Both the position numbers and the translations under genes were made by a program. The notes beneath the pieces are model-generated. The model made no database searches, was not told the DNA's origin, and saw only the letters and a program-made list of their open reading frames with translations. From Zongyangia gallinarum (GTDB lineage: Bacteria; Bacillota; Clostridia; Oscillospirales; Ruminococcaceae): a stretch of DNA of 64,000 nt. The number at the start of each line of letters is the position of its first letter. The stretch's first letter is position 1. The DNA lies in assembly GCA_904419315.1 (NCBI GenBank), contig CAJFQY010000001.1:62001-126000 (forward strand), read 5' to 3'. Positions 19,496-27,443 of the stretch are shown piece after piece.

Positions 19496-19535
19496 AAAAA
19501 GGCTGAACCGCTGTAATTAGCGGTTCAGCCTTTTT
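19496..19535 (+). terminator. Rho-independent terminator after secA
   Basis: AAAAAGGCTGAACCGCT pairs with AGCGGTTCAGCCTTTTT around a 6-base loop, 98 bases after the secA stop. It is symmetrical in A/T runs. Confidence 0.9.
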
Positions 19536-19564
19536 AAAACTCTAACAAGAAAGAAGGCGCCTGG

Positions 19565-20059
19565 ATGGCATATCGAATTGTGCCGATGAGCGGGCAAACC
19601 CGTCTGGGAAAGGGAATGGTTCATTACACTGCTTGGCAGGAAACTTATAGCGGCTTGATGCCGGAAGAGATACTATCCAGTCTATCGGTAGAACAGTGCG
19701 CTGAATGGGCAAAGCAATGGGCAGACAGCACACTGGTTGCCCTTTGCCAGGAACAGGTGATAGGGTTTGCCTGCTATTGCCAACAAGCGAGGGACTTTAC
19801 CGGTAGAAAAAACACCTCGGAGATCATGGCGCTTTATGTACTGTCTGACCACCAACACAAGGGAGTGGGCAGAGCACTGATGGAGCAATGCCTGCGGAGG
19901 CTTCCCCATCCTGCGGTTGTCCTGTATGTACTCAAAGGAAATAAAAATGCGATGGAATTTTACCGCCATATGGGTTTTGAATTGACAGGCAAGGAGCTGA
20001 TACAGCCCACTGACTATGGTGATCTAAAAGAGCTGGAAATGCTTTTGATCCGGCCATAA
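19565..20059 (+). CDS. GNAT-family N-acetyltransferase
   Basis: A 164-residue acetyl-CoA-dependent acetyltransferase. The core motif A is MALYVLSDHQHKGVGRALME, with the Q/R-x-x-G-x-G/A acetyl-CoA loop, followed by VLYVLKGNKNAMEFYRHMGF, the usual motif B. The N-terminus (TAWQETYSGLMPEEILSSLS) resembles GNAT proteins that act on small molecules rather than ribosomal proteins. The ATG at 19565 follows GAAAGAAGG. It lies between two terminators as a single-gene unit. The substrate is unknown. Confidence 0.88.
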   Translation: MAYRIVPMSGQTRLGKGMVHYTAWQETYSGLMPEEILSSLSVEQCAEWAKQWADSTLVALCQEQVIGFACYCQQARDFTGRKNTSEIMALYVLSDHQHKGVGRALMEQCLRRLPHPAVVLYVLKGNKNAMEFYRHMGFELTGKELIQPTDYGDLKELEMLLIRP

Positions 20060-20067
20060 ATAGCGAG

Positions 20068-20102
20068 AAAAAAGGACCGTGGAATTTTCCACGGTCCTTT
20101 TT
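20068..20102. terminator. Bidirectional terminator between GNAT and aldo/keto reductase genes
   Basis: A perfect stem (AAAAAGGACCGTGGAA / TTCCACGGTCCTTTTT) with a 2-base loop sits between convergent genes. Confidence 0.92.
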
Positions 20103-20120
20103 CAGTGACAATGATGGGGC

Positions 20121-21071
20121 TTATTCGCCGAAGATCCGGGCATATTCGCTGTTAATGCGGGCAATTTCCTCATCAGAGAGCTCCCAGTCGGCGGCGGCTA
20201 CATTCTGCAGCGCCTGCTCCGGAGTGCGCATGCCCACCAAAGCGGTGGAAACCAGATCGTTCTGGGTGGTCCAGTTAATGGCAACCTGTCCCACCGGCAC
20301 ATTGTGGTCGGCGGCGATGGAACGGAGCACCTCTACCAGGGCCATGCACTTGCTCCACTTGGGCTCCTGGAAGAAGTCATAGAAGTTGGCGCGGTTGTCG
20401 CCAGGGCCAAATTTAGGCAGTTCTTTATATTTGCCGGAGAGAACGCCGGAGCCCAGGGAACCATAGGTCAGAACGCCCATGCCGTGCTCCTTGGCGTAGC
20501 GGAGCAGATACTCCTGGTCGCGGTAGATCAGGGAGAACTGGGGCTGAATGCTGACCACTTCTCCAGCTTTGAGGCAAGCGTCCATCTGCTCAGGGCTGAA
20601 GTTGGAAACGCCGATATAGCGAATCTTTCCCTGGTCTTTGGCCTTCATCAAGGTAGCCATTGTATCCTCAAAGGGGGTCTTATAAACCGGTTCCGGCCAG
20701 TGGATCTGCATCAGGTCGATGGTGTCCACATCCAGACGGGTCAGGGAATCCTCGATTCCCTTCATCAATGCCTCCGGAGAGCAGTCTTTAATAATCCGTT
20801 CGGTGTCGGACCAGCGGATGCCGCATTTGGTGGCCAAAACTACCTTGTCCCGGACGCCTTTGATGGCTTCCGCTACAATTTTTTCCGCATGGCCGTGGCC
20901 GTAGGCAGGAGCAGTATCCACCAGGGTCACACCTGCGTCAATGGCGGTGCGGATGGTTTTGATGGAATTGGCGTCATCTACAGCGCCCCAGAAGTCACCG
21001 CCGATGGCCCAGGTACCTACGCCGATGACGGAAACATTTAGATCCGTATTTCCCAATCTTTTAAAACGCAT
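20121..21071 (-). CDS. Aldo/keto reductase
   Basis: A 316-residue NAD(P)H-dependent reductase with a TIM-barrel fold. The catalytic tetrad is visible: Asp52 and Tyr57 (DTAPAYGHG), Lys82 (VVLATKCG) and His in LMQIHWPEP. YIGVSNFSPEQM and a C-terminal cofactor site (ALVGMRTPEQALQNV) complete the family pattern. The ATG follows AGGAGG by 7 bases. The physiological carbonyl substrate cannot be told. It is monocistronic. Confidence 0.93.
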   Translation of the reverse strand: MRFKRLGNTDLNVSVIGVGTWAIGGDFWGAVDDANSIKTIRTAIDAGVTLVDTAPAYGHGHAEKIVAEAIKGVRDKVVLATKCGIRWSDTERIIKDCSPEALMKGIEDSLTRLDVDTIDLMQIHWPEPVYKTPFEDTMATLMKAKDQGKIRYIGVSNFSPEQMDACLKAGEVVSIQPQFSLIYRDQEYLLRYAKEHGMGVLTYGSLGSGVLSGKYKELPKFGPGDNRANFYDFFQEPKWSKCMALVEVLRSIAADHNVPVGQVAINWTTQNDLVSTALVGMRTPEQALQNVAAADWELSDEEIARINSEYARIFGE

Positions 21072-21116
21072 GTTTTTTGCCTCCTGTTTTTCAGGTTTCG
21101 TTTTGCAACATCTTTT

Positions 21117-21144
21117 ATTATATCACTTTTTGATAGCAAGACAA
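21117..21144 (-). promoter_or_regulatory. Promoter for the aldo/keto reductase
   Basis: On the minus strand: TTGTCT (21139-21144), 16-base spacer, TATAAT (21117-21122). Confidence 0.6.
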
Positions 21145-21204
21145 GACGCTGCTTCTCTGCAACTTGTACCGGAATTCTCCGTCCCAAAGGGGTCGTGATG
21201 AGAA

Positions 21205-21242
21205 AGAAGAGCTTCCCATCCTGAGATGGGAAGCTCTTTTGT
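21205..21242 (-). terminator. Terminator after the iron-containing alcohol dehydrogenase
   Basis: A 14-bp stem (AAGAGCTTCCCATC / GATGGGAAGCTCTT) with a 4-base loop. T-rich sequence follows on the minus strand, 15-20 bases past the stop. Confidence 0.85.
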
Positions 21243-21256
21243 CGGGTACATTGATT

Positions 21257-22372
21257 TTAGGCGAAAAGTTCTGTCAACACCCGCTTGGTGTCTTCCAGGG
21301 TAAAGATGCCGGGAGTATTCTGGAAATTGGCGTTGCCCTTAAAGCGGGGCAGGTAGTCCTCGATCTGGGGCGGGGTCATCTTTACATCCATCCGGCTCAT
21401 TTCCCGGATCAGGCAGAGGAAGGTTTCCATGTGCTGGCCCAGGACATTTTCAAACCGGGCGTACTTTTGAGGATCGGCTTTCTCAGCCCGGCGGATATAC
21501 TCCGCCAGGAAGACAGCACAGGCTTTGCCGTGGGAGATGTGATAATCCTCGGTCAGGATATAGCTCAGGGCGTGGCAGAAGGTGGTGCCGGTGATATTGA
21601 TGACAAGGCCGCCGTAGAGGGAGGCGTAATAGAGCCGCTCCCGGAGGGTGTGGGGGAGATGCTCCCCGCTGTCCCCTTTGTGCATATACAGCTGGATCAG
21701 GCTGCCGCCCAGGATGGAGATGGCCCGGAGGGCATAACTGTCGGAAACCTCGTTGCCATGGGCTGCGAAAAGGCCCTCCACCGAGTGGCACAGGGCATCC
21801 AGCGCCGTGCTGACGGTGAAATCATAGTTTAAGCTATAGGTGTATTTGGGATCCCCAAAGGAGAGGGCGGCATAGGTTTGATCGCTCTTAAAGCTTTTTT
21901 TCTGGCCGGTGGCGTCGTTGGTCAGCACCGAAACGGCTGTCACCTCACTGCCGGTGCCGGCGGTTGTGCCCACCAAAACAAAGGGAAGGGCTTTGTTCTC
22001 CCAGCTGCCGTAGATCCCTTCGGGGGGAAGCTGGGGATTGGCGGTAAAGACCGCCACCGCCTTGGCAGCGTCCAGAGGGGAACCACCGCCGATGCCGATG
22101 ATGAACTGGGCGCCTATTTCCCGGGCAACACTCCCCGCCTTATGGCAGGTGGAGACATAGGGGTTTTGGGTGACCTCGTCAAAGACCTGATAACCGATGT
22201 TTTCCTTTTCCAGGGCCTGGATGACGTCATCCAGAGCCCCACAGGCCTTGGCGCTGTGCTTGCCGGTGACAATGAGGCATTTATTCCCTAACTGCCGCAG
22301 TTTGCCGCTGTTTTTGAGGACACAGTCCTCCCCGCTGATGACACGGGCCGGCATATACATATCAAAATTCAT
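21257..22372 (-). CDS. Iron-containing (group III) alcohol dehydrogenase
   Basis: A 371-residue NAD(P)-dependent dehydrogenase. The nucleotide-binding motif GIGGGSPLDAAKAVAV and the following TTAGTGSEVT are typical. Metal ligands are an Asp and His in TALDALCHSVEG and two His in GTTFCHALSYILTEDYHISHG, split here at FCHALSY and YHISHG. The start ATG follows GAGGAGATCGG. The leader contains a bulged hairpin (CTTCGGCCCA / TGGGCGAAG, 22399-22421). The substrate is unknown; these enzymes reduce short aldehydes in fermentative anaerobes. Confidence 0.93.
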   Translation of the reverse strand: MNFDMYMPARVISGEDCVLKNSGKLRQLGNKCLIVTGKHSAKACGALDDVIQALEKENIGYQVFDEVTQNPYVSTCHKAGSVAREIGAQFIIGIGGGSPLDAAKAVAVFTANPQLPPEGIYGSWENKALPFVLVGTTAGTGSEVTAVSVLTNDATGQKKSFKSDQTYAALSFGDPKYTYSLNYDFTVSTALDALCHSVEGLFAAHGNEVSDSYALRAISILGGSLIQLYMHKGDSGEHLPHTLRERLYYASLYGGLVINITGTTFCHALSYILTEDYHISHGKACAVFLAEYIRRAEKADPQKYARFENVLGQHMETFLCLIREMSRMDVKMTPPQIEDYLPRFKGNANFQNTPGIFTLEDTKRVLTELFA

Positions 22373-22441
22373 GGATAACCGATCTCCTCTCTATGGATGG
22401 CCTTCGCCCAGCTATGGGCCGAAGACGGGATGTTCCCCTCT

Positions 22442-22471
22442 ATTATAGTCCTTCCCGCCCTGGGAAAGCAA
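22442..22471 (-). promoter_or_regulatory. Promoter for the alcohol dehydrogenase
   Basis: On the minus strand: TTGCTT (22466-22471), 18-base spacer, TATAAT (22442-22447). Confidence 0.55.
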
Positions 22472-22490
22472 GCTTTGGAGAGGAAATGAC

Positions 22491-22521
22491 AAAAAAATAG
22501 CAGCCAAAGCTGCTATTTTTT
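22491..22521 (-). terminator. Terminator overlapping the stop codon of the AI-2E-family gene
   Basis: AAAAAATAGCAGC / GCTGCTATTTTTT with a CAAA loop. On the minus strand the gene's TAG stop is inside the stem and a T-run follows. Confidence 0.88.
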
Positions 22522-23886
22522 CTCGTCCTCCTCAGGCTGATCCTCCCAAGGGGCCGGATAGGGTTCGGTGCGGGAAGGAGCTTCCTCGGTTTCGCCCTCC
22601 TCATCATGGGGCTGAGGCGGAGGATAGACCTCCTTGTTTCCCCACTTTCCTATGTGGATGAAAGGAATTTTCACACTTTTGCCGCTGCCCAGATGGATTT
22701 CCTGGGGCTCGGCTTCATAGTCTTTGGTACGCCAGGGCATCCCCTGCTTTTCCAGCCGCTTTTCGGTGACGCCCCGGATGATGGAGTAAAGGACGGCAAA
22801 GACCGGAATCCCCAGGAGCATGCCGAGAAAGCCAAACTGGCCGCCGGCTAAAATGATAGCTAACAGGGCCCAAAAGGCGGGAAGGCCGGTTTTGCTGCCG
22901 GAAATTTTAGGTTCAATAATGTTGCCGTCAATCTGTTGGATGACAACAATAAAGATGACAAAGAAAATAGCCTGAAGAGGGTTGACCATTAAAATAATCA
23001 AGGTGGAGATGATGGCGCCGATGATGGCGCCGAAGAAGGGAATCAGGCTGCACACTCCCATAATCACCGCCACCAGCAGCGGATAGGGCCAGCGGAAAAG
23101 GCTTAGACAGACAAAGCAGACCACGCCTACCAGCAGGCCGTCAATGAGCTTGCCGGTGATAAAGCCGATGAAGATCTGATGGCTGTGACGGGCCAAATTG
23201 ACAGCGCCGTCCATAAATTTCCGGGGCAGGAAGGCATAGAGTACCTTTTTGACCTGGGCGCAAAATTTTTCCTTGTTGACCAGCATATAAAAGGAGACAA
23301 CCAAACCTAGGAAAAAGTTGGCCAGCCCCGACCCCAGGGAGACAGAGAAATCCAGAACCCTGGGCAGGGCCATGTTGACAAGTTCCAGCGCCTTGGTCAT
23401 GATTTCTTCGCCCGACATCATAAATTTGGAGACAAGAGCGCTGATTTCCGGCTGTTCAGCCAGGAATCGGTTGACCCAATCGGTGAGCTGATCCACATAG
23501 CCGGGAACGCTGCGGGCCAGGCTATAAACGCTGCTGACCAGTTGGGGGAGGATAAAGGAAAAGAGGGTGACCAATACGGCCAAGGCCACCAGATAAGCGG
23601 TGATGACGGCCAGATTGCGCTTGAGTTTTTTGTGAGGCTTATTTTTCTCCAGGAGCCGGCCGTAAATCCGCTCGAAAAAGTTCATGGGAGTATTGAGGAT
23701 GTAGGCGATAAAGAAGCCGATGAAAAAGGGGGTAAGAATGCTGAGCAGCCTTTGAAAGCCGCTCATAATGGAACCTAGATTCCAAAAGAAAAGAAAAATC
23801 AGAACACCGGCGGCAAGGACGATGATATTAGAAATGGTCCGGGATGTATATCGATGGTTCCAGCGGAATTTCAACGGATGGAACAC
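22513..23886 (-). CDS. AI-2E-family (PerM/YdiK) transporter
   Basis: A membrane protein of up to 457 residues with about eight hydrophobic segments. Family hallmarks are PFFIGFFIAYILNTPMNFFE near the N-terminus and the C-terminal block GVCSLIPFFGAIIGAI and QQIDGNIIEPKISGSKTGL. Members have been linked to export of AI-2 or to Na+/H+ exchange, so the substrate is open. The frame begins with GTG at 23886, but a TTG four codons in (23874) has a better placed GTGAGGTG site and may be the true start. The C-terminus ends in a long acidic Pro-rich tail. Confidence 0.88.
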   Translation of the reverse strand: MFHPLKFRWNHRYTSRTISNIIVLAAGVLIFLFFWNLGSIMSGFQRLLSILTPFFIGFFIAYILNTPMNFFERIYGRLLEKNKPHKKLKRNLAVITAYLVALAVLVTLFSFILPQLVSSVYSLARSVPGYVDQLTDWVNRFLAEQPEISALVSKFMMSGEEIMTKALELVNMALPRVLDFSVSLGSGLANFFLGLVVSFYMLVNKEKFCAQVKKVLYAFLPRKFMDGAVNLARHSHQIFIGFITGKLIDGLLVGVVCFVCLSLFRWPYPLLVAVIMGVCSLIPFFGAIIGAIISTLIILMVNPLQAIFFVIFIVVIQQIDGNIIEPKISGSKTGLPAFWALLAIILAGGQFGFLGMLLGIPVFAVLYSIIRGVTEKRLEKQGMPWRTKDYEAEPQEIHLGSGKSVKIPFIHIGKWGNKEVYPPPQPHDEEGETEEAPSRTEPYPAPWEDQPEEDEKK

Positions 23887-23921
23887 CTCACTTTTCGCGT
23901 TTTTAGGGACGGCTTGTCCTA

Positions 23922-23942
23922 CTCTATACCACTAGTATAGAG
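23922..23942. promoter_or_regulatory. Inverted repeat upstream of the AI-2E-family gene
   Basis: CTCTATAC-CACTA-GTATAGAG is a perfect 8-bp inverted repeat that includes a TATAC-type -10 on the minus strand, 36 bases before the gene. It could be an operator over the promoter. Confidence 0.4.
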
Positions 23943-24024
23943 CACTTTGGCTAAAAAATCCAGCGAAGGCGGTCAATGTTAAGGAAAGTTTTCATTTTAT
24001 ACATCCTGGGGTTACCAGGGACAA

Positions 24025-24053
24025 TTGAAAAAATCCTATTTTTTTGGTATAGT
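24025..24053 (+). promoter_or_regulatory. SigA-type promoter for the nitroreductase
   Basis: TTGAAA (24025-24030), 17-base spacer, TATAGT (24048-24053), about 90 bases before the start. Confidence 0.65.
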
Positions 24054-24143
24054 AAATATTATTTATAGCCTCTGCCGCCAGAGGTGGGAGGAAAAACAGA
24101 GGATGGGCGGATAAGCCGCCCCAATCAAGGGAAGGTGAGGAAG

Positions 24144-24737
24144 ATGATCCGGGATTTATCCAAGCAAAACAGAAGCTATACCTGCTTTAACCAGAGCGCG
24201 GCTGTCCCCTACGAGCTGTTGGAAAGCCTGGTGGACGCCGCCCGGTATGCGCCTTCCTGCCTGAACATCCAGCCCCTGCGGTATGTGATCAGCTGTACCG
24301 AGCGGAAGAACCAGAAAATTTTCCCCGCCATCAATTGGAATGTGCTGCTGCGAGGCTATGACGGGCCACGGGAGGGCCAAAAACCCATGGCTTACATTGT
24401 GCTCATCGCCGACAAGGGGCTGATGCCGGAAGACGAGATGATGTGGATCGACATTGGCATTTCCGCCCAGACCATGATGCTGGCGGCGGTGGAACAGGGC
24501 CTGGGAGGCTGCATGATCGCCAATTTCGACAAGGCGGCCCTGGCCCGGGAGCTGCGGCTGGAAAAATGGTATGACCCGGTGCTGATCCTGGCGCTGGGCA
24601 AGCCCAACGAGCGGATCTTCTTAGATTATATCAACCGCACCGACGCCACCGAATTCTACCGGGACCGGGAAGGATACCTTCACATCCCCAAGCGCCGGCT
24701 GGAGGATGTGATCCTCCCCTTTGAGCCCAAAGACTAA
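24144..24737 (+). CDS. Nitroreductase-family FMN protein
   Basis: A 197-residue flavoprotein of the nitroreductase fold. The N-terminal R-S-Y/R region (KQNRSYTCFNQSA), DAARYAPSCLNIQPLRYVIS and the C-terminal QGLGGCMIANFDKAA match FMN-binding segments. The ATG at 24144 follows GGTGAGG; the open frame upstream (24084) lacks a site. It probably reduces a quinone or nitro compound with NAD(P)H; the true substrate is unknown. alr starts 101 bases downstream with no terminator between, so they may be cotranscribed. Confidence 0.85.
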   Translation: MIRDLSKQNRSYTCFNQSAAVPYELLESLVDAARYAPSCLNIQPLRYVISCTERKNQKIFPAINWNVLLRGYDGPREGQKPMAYIVLIADKGLMPEDEMMWIDIGISAQTMMLAAVEQGLGGCMIANFDKAALARELRLEKWYDPVLILALGKPNERIFLDYINRTDATEFYRDREGYLHIPKRRLEDVILPFEPKD

Positions 24738-24838
24738 TATGCCCTGCTCCCGGCCCGCAAAATATGCTTTTCTTTTTGCCTGGGCTCGTGTATGATAGGG
24801 AAGCAGGTTTTGCAATGCCAACAAGAAGGAATGAGGAT

Positions 24839-26035
24839 ATGTACAACTATCTCAAGCGCACCTGGGCCGAAATCGACCTGGACTGCATTTCACATAATGT
24901 CAAATCTATCCGGTCCCTCCTGGCTCCGGACTGTAAGCTGCTGGGAGTGGTGAAGGCCGACGCCTACGGCCACGGGGATAAAACCGTGGCTTTGCAGATG
25001 CAGCAGGACGGGGTGGATTGGTTCGGTATCTCCAATGTGGAGGAAGGCGTGGGCCTCAGGGAGGCGGGCATTACCGGCCCTATCCTCATCTTTGGCGCCA
25101 CACCGGTGGAATGGGTGGAGACCCTGGCCAAACACCGGATTACCCAGGCTTTATTTTCCCCCGAATACGCTGTGCAGCTGAGCCAGGCGGCGGTGGAGGC
25201 CAGGGTCCAGGTGGATGTTCATGTGAAGGTGGACACCGGCATGACCCGGATTGGTTTCCCCTGTACCGGGGGTATTGACAAAGCGGCGGAGCAGATTGCG
25301 GCCGCCTGCCGCCTGCCCCATCTGCACCCTACAGGGATTTTTACCCACTTTGCCGTGTCCGATGAGCTCAGCGATGGGTCGGTGGAGTACACAGAGAGAC
25401 AGTTTTCCCAGTTCATGGCGGTGGTGGAGGCCCTGGAGCGGCGGGGGATCACCTTCCCCCTGCGTCACTGCTGCAACAGCGCCGGGGTCATCAGCTATCC
25501 CCAGATGCACCTGGATATGGTGCGTCCGGGCATCATCTGCTACGGCCTGAAGCCTTCCAACGAGCTGCGCCGGGATCTGGACCTGCGCCAGGCCATGAGC
25601 CTCAAATCCATCATCTCCATGGTCAAGGAGATCCCCGAGGGGACCACCGTCAGCTATGGGCGGAAATTTACAAGCGCCCGGCCCTCCCGGATTGCCACCG
25701 TGCCCATCGGCTACGCCGACGGCTACAACCGGATGCTGGGGGGCAGGGCCTATGCCCTGGTTCGGGGGAAGAAGGCGCCGGTGGTGGGCCGGGTATGCAT
25801 GGATCAGATTATGCTGGACGTCACCGACATCCCCGGTGTACAGGATGGGGATGTGGTCACCCTCCTGGGCCGGGACGGCCAGGGCAATGAGATCGACATC
25901 AATGAGGTAGGAGCATTGTGCGGCACCATTGGCTATGAGGTGGTCTGCCTCATTGGAAAGCGGGTGCCCCGGGTCTATCTGAAAGACGGCAAACAGGTAG
26001 GGGTGGTGGATTACATCAACCCTTACCGAAAATAA
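24839..26035 (+). CDS. alr: Alanine racemase
   Basis: Alr interconverts L- and D-alanine, supplying D-Ala for peptidoglycan and for the dlt system near the right end of this window. It has 398 residues with the PLP Lys39 in VVKADAYGHG. HVKVDTGMTRIGF and the C-terminal active-site segment VGRVCMDQIMLDVTD are conserved. The start at ATG 24839 is chosen over an upstream in-frame ATG (24764) because AAGGAATGAGGA precedes it. Confidence 0.96.
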   Translation: MYNYLKRTWAEIDLDCISHNVKSIRSLLAPDCKLLGVVKADAYGHGDKTVALQMQQDGVDWFGISNVEEGVGLREAGITGPILIFGATPVEWVETLAKHRITQALFSPEYAVQLSQAAVEARVQVDVHVKVDTGMTRIGFPCTGGIDKAAEQIAAACRLPHLHPTGIFTHFAVSDELSDGSVEYTERQFSQFMAVVEALERRGITFPLRHCCNSAGVISYPQMHLDMVRPGIICYGLKPSNELRRDLDLRQAMSLKSIISMVKEIPEGTTVSYGRKFTSARPSRIATVPIGYADGYNRMLGGRAYALVRGKKAPVVGRVCMDQIMLDVTDIPGVQDGDVVTLLGRDGQGNEIDINEVGALCGTIGYEVVCLIGKRVPRVYLKDGKQVGVVDYINPYRK

Positions 26036-26050
26036 GAGAATTTCCTACAG

Positions 26051-26085
26051 AAAACCCCGCTCTCCCGAAAGAGGGCGGGGTTTAT
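26051..26085. terminator. Terminator between alr and the substrate-binding protein gene
   Basis: AAACCCCGC pairs with GCGGGGTTT through a CTCT/AGAG inner stem with a small bulge; T-rich on the right. It serves convergent genes. Confidence 0.8.
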
Positions 26086-26090
26086 TATCT

Positions 26091-27026
26091 TTAGGTAGCG
26101 GAGCCCTGGAACCCTTCCGGGTAGGCCAGCAGGGCCATCACCTCTAGCTCCTGCATCATCCGCTTGCTCTGCCGCTCAAAAAGGAGCATGTCCACCTGGT
26201 AGACGGCATCATTCTTGACAGCGTTGGAATTTTGATAGAGGGGGCAGAGTTTGACCAGCTCCACATCCACCGATTTGTCCACAAACAGGATATCGGGGTT
26301 GGTCTGTTCCACCTCGTCAGCGGCGAGAGCCCAGCCGGTGGAATCCTCCGCCAGATTAATCAGGCCCATCTGGTGGAGGATATCCCCGGCGAAGGTGTCT
26401 CCGGTGGCCACGGTGTTGTCCAGCATCCGGATCAGGTAGCAGCTCTTCCCCGCCCGCTTAAGGACGGTGCGCAGTTCGAAAATCCGGGTGGCCATGATGG
26501 AGTAGAGGTCTACCCCCTTCTGTGCTCCGGTGATCCGGCCTCCCAGGACAGCGCCCAGGGTCTGATAAACCCGGCGGAGATCCCACAAAGAATCAGCCGG
26601 GGGAATTTTTACCACCACAATTCCCATCCGCTGGATTTGGGCAAGATCGTCTTCCAGCAGGCCGGAGGATACAAGGAGGTAGTCGGGGGAGATTTCCTCC
26701 AGCTGCTCCAGATCAGGGGTGCGGATGGATCCCGCCGCGGGGAGATCGTCTGTCTGGGGGGGATAATCACAGCTGTCGCTGACCGCCACCAGCTTATCCC
26801 CATACCCCAGGGTATAGACGATTTCGGTGAGGGAGGGGGAGAGGGAAGCCACCCGGAGCGGTTCGCTCCGGACCACGGTGCTTTCATCTACCTCATAGGG
26901 ATATTCCTCTTGGGAGGAGGTGGTGGGAGGAGCCGCCGTTGAGGAGGAATCTTCTTCGAGATTATTACAAGAAGTAAAATTGATTAATAAAATAACACAG
27001 AGCAATATATTGACTAACCGTTTCAC
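26091..27026 (-). CDS. Orphan substrate-binding lipoprotein of the BtuF/FecB type
   Basis: A 311-residue lipoprotein. The GTG start at 27026 is 4 bases after AAGGAGGTG, a better site than the upstream ATG. The lipobox is INFTSC, followed by a Ser/Thr/Pro linker. The body matches helical-backbone metal or cobalamin receptors: RVASLSPSLTEIVYTLGYG, LVAVSDSCDYPP, DLEQLEEISPDYLLVSSG, and DILFVDKS. Such proteins normally feed an ABC importer of B12, haem or Fe-siderophore, but no permease or ATPase gene is adjacent. It has a strong promoter and a ~180-base leader. Confidence 0.88.
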   Translation of the reverse strand: MKRLVNILLCVILLINFTSCNNLEEDSSSTAAPPTTSSQEEYPYEVDESTVVRSEPLRVASLSPSLTEIVYTLGYGDKLVAVSDSCDYPPQTDDLPAAGSIRTPDLEQLEEISPDYLLVSSGLLEDDLAQIQRMGIVVVKIPPADSLWDLRRVYQTLGAVLGGRITGAQKGVDLYSIMATRIFELRTVLKRAGKSCYLIRMLDNTVATGDTFAGDILHQMGLINLAEDSTGWALAADEVEQTNPDILFVDKSVDVELVKLCPLYQNSNAVKNDAVYQVDMLLFERQSKRMMQELEVMALLAYPEGFQGSAT

Positions 27027-27207
27027 AGGACACCTCCTTGTCAGCTGCTCCACTGGAATGTCAAAATTTCCGAGCCCTTCACAGGCGGAAATAGAAAGGA
27101 TAAATATGGCTGGAAGGTGGAACCCATCGGTTGCTGGTGGGCCACGAAAGCGCCTCCAAAGAGGGGCGCTAAAAAAGACACAACACCTACCTAGGCATAT
27201 GGTATTG
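27027..27207 (-). other. Long leader of the substrate-binding protein mRNA
   Basis: From the predicted start near 27207 to the GTG is about 180 bases. The minus strand carries a stem AGCGCC-N10-GGCGCT (27151-27172) and GGGTTCCACC opposite a GGCCCACCAG stretch. A cobalamin riboswitch would be the expected regulator of a BtuF-like gene, but I cannot find its conserved core, so no class is assigned. Confidence 0.4.
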
Positions 27208-27213
27208 TTTCTT

Positions 27214-27242
27214 ATTTTACCCTCCTCTTCCTATAGTGTCAA
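27214..27242 (-). promoter_or_regulatory. SigA-type promoter for the substrate-binding lipoprotein
   Basis: On the minus strand: perfect TTGACA (27237-27242), 17-base spacer, TAAAAT (27214-27219). Confidence 0.8.
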
Positions 27243-27296
27243 TTTCTTTCCCTTTTTTTGCCTTTTTCTGCAAATGGGGCGGGGCTGAAAAAAGAG

Positions 27297-27326
27297 TTGA
27301 CGGGGCGCCGCCCACAATCGTATAAT
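27297..27326 (+). promoter_or_regulatory. SigA-type promoter for ilvBN
   Basis: TTGACG (27297-27302), 18-base spacer, perfect TATAAT (27321-27326). The ~110-base leader to ilvB holds two small hairpins (CCTGG-N5-CCAGG and CGGGC-N3-GCCCG) but no T-box motif or leader peptide that I can see. Confidence 0.75.
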
Positions 27327-27443
27327 TATTTACAACTTTAACTGTCGAAAATAATCCTGGCTTCACCAGGCTTTGGACGGGCCTTGCCCGATTTGCGCCT
27401 GTTGAGAGCTGGGAAACGGCAGCAGGAAAGAGAGGAATTGCAG

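Noticed and set aside
27027..27207. Cobalamin riboswitch before the BtuF-like gene
   Set aside because: The conserved B12-box core could not be found on the minus strand.
27327..27443. T-box or leader-peptide attenuator before ilvB
   Set aside because: No T-box sequence, no branched-chain-rich short ORF and no terminator in this 117-base leader.
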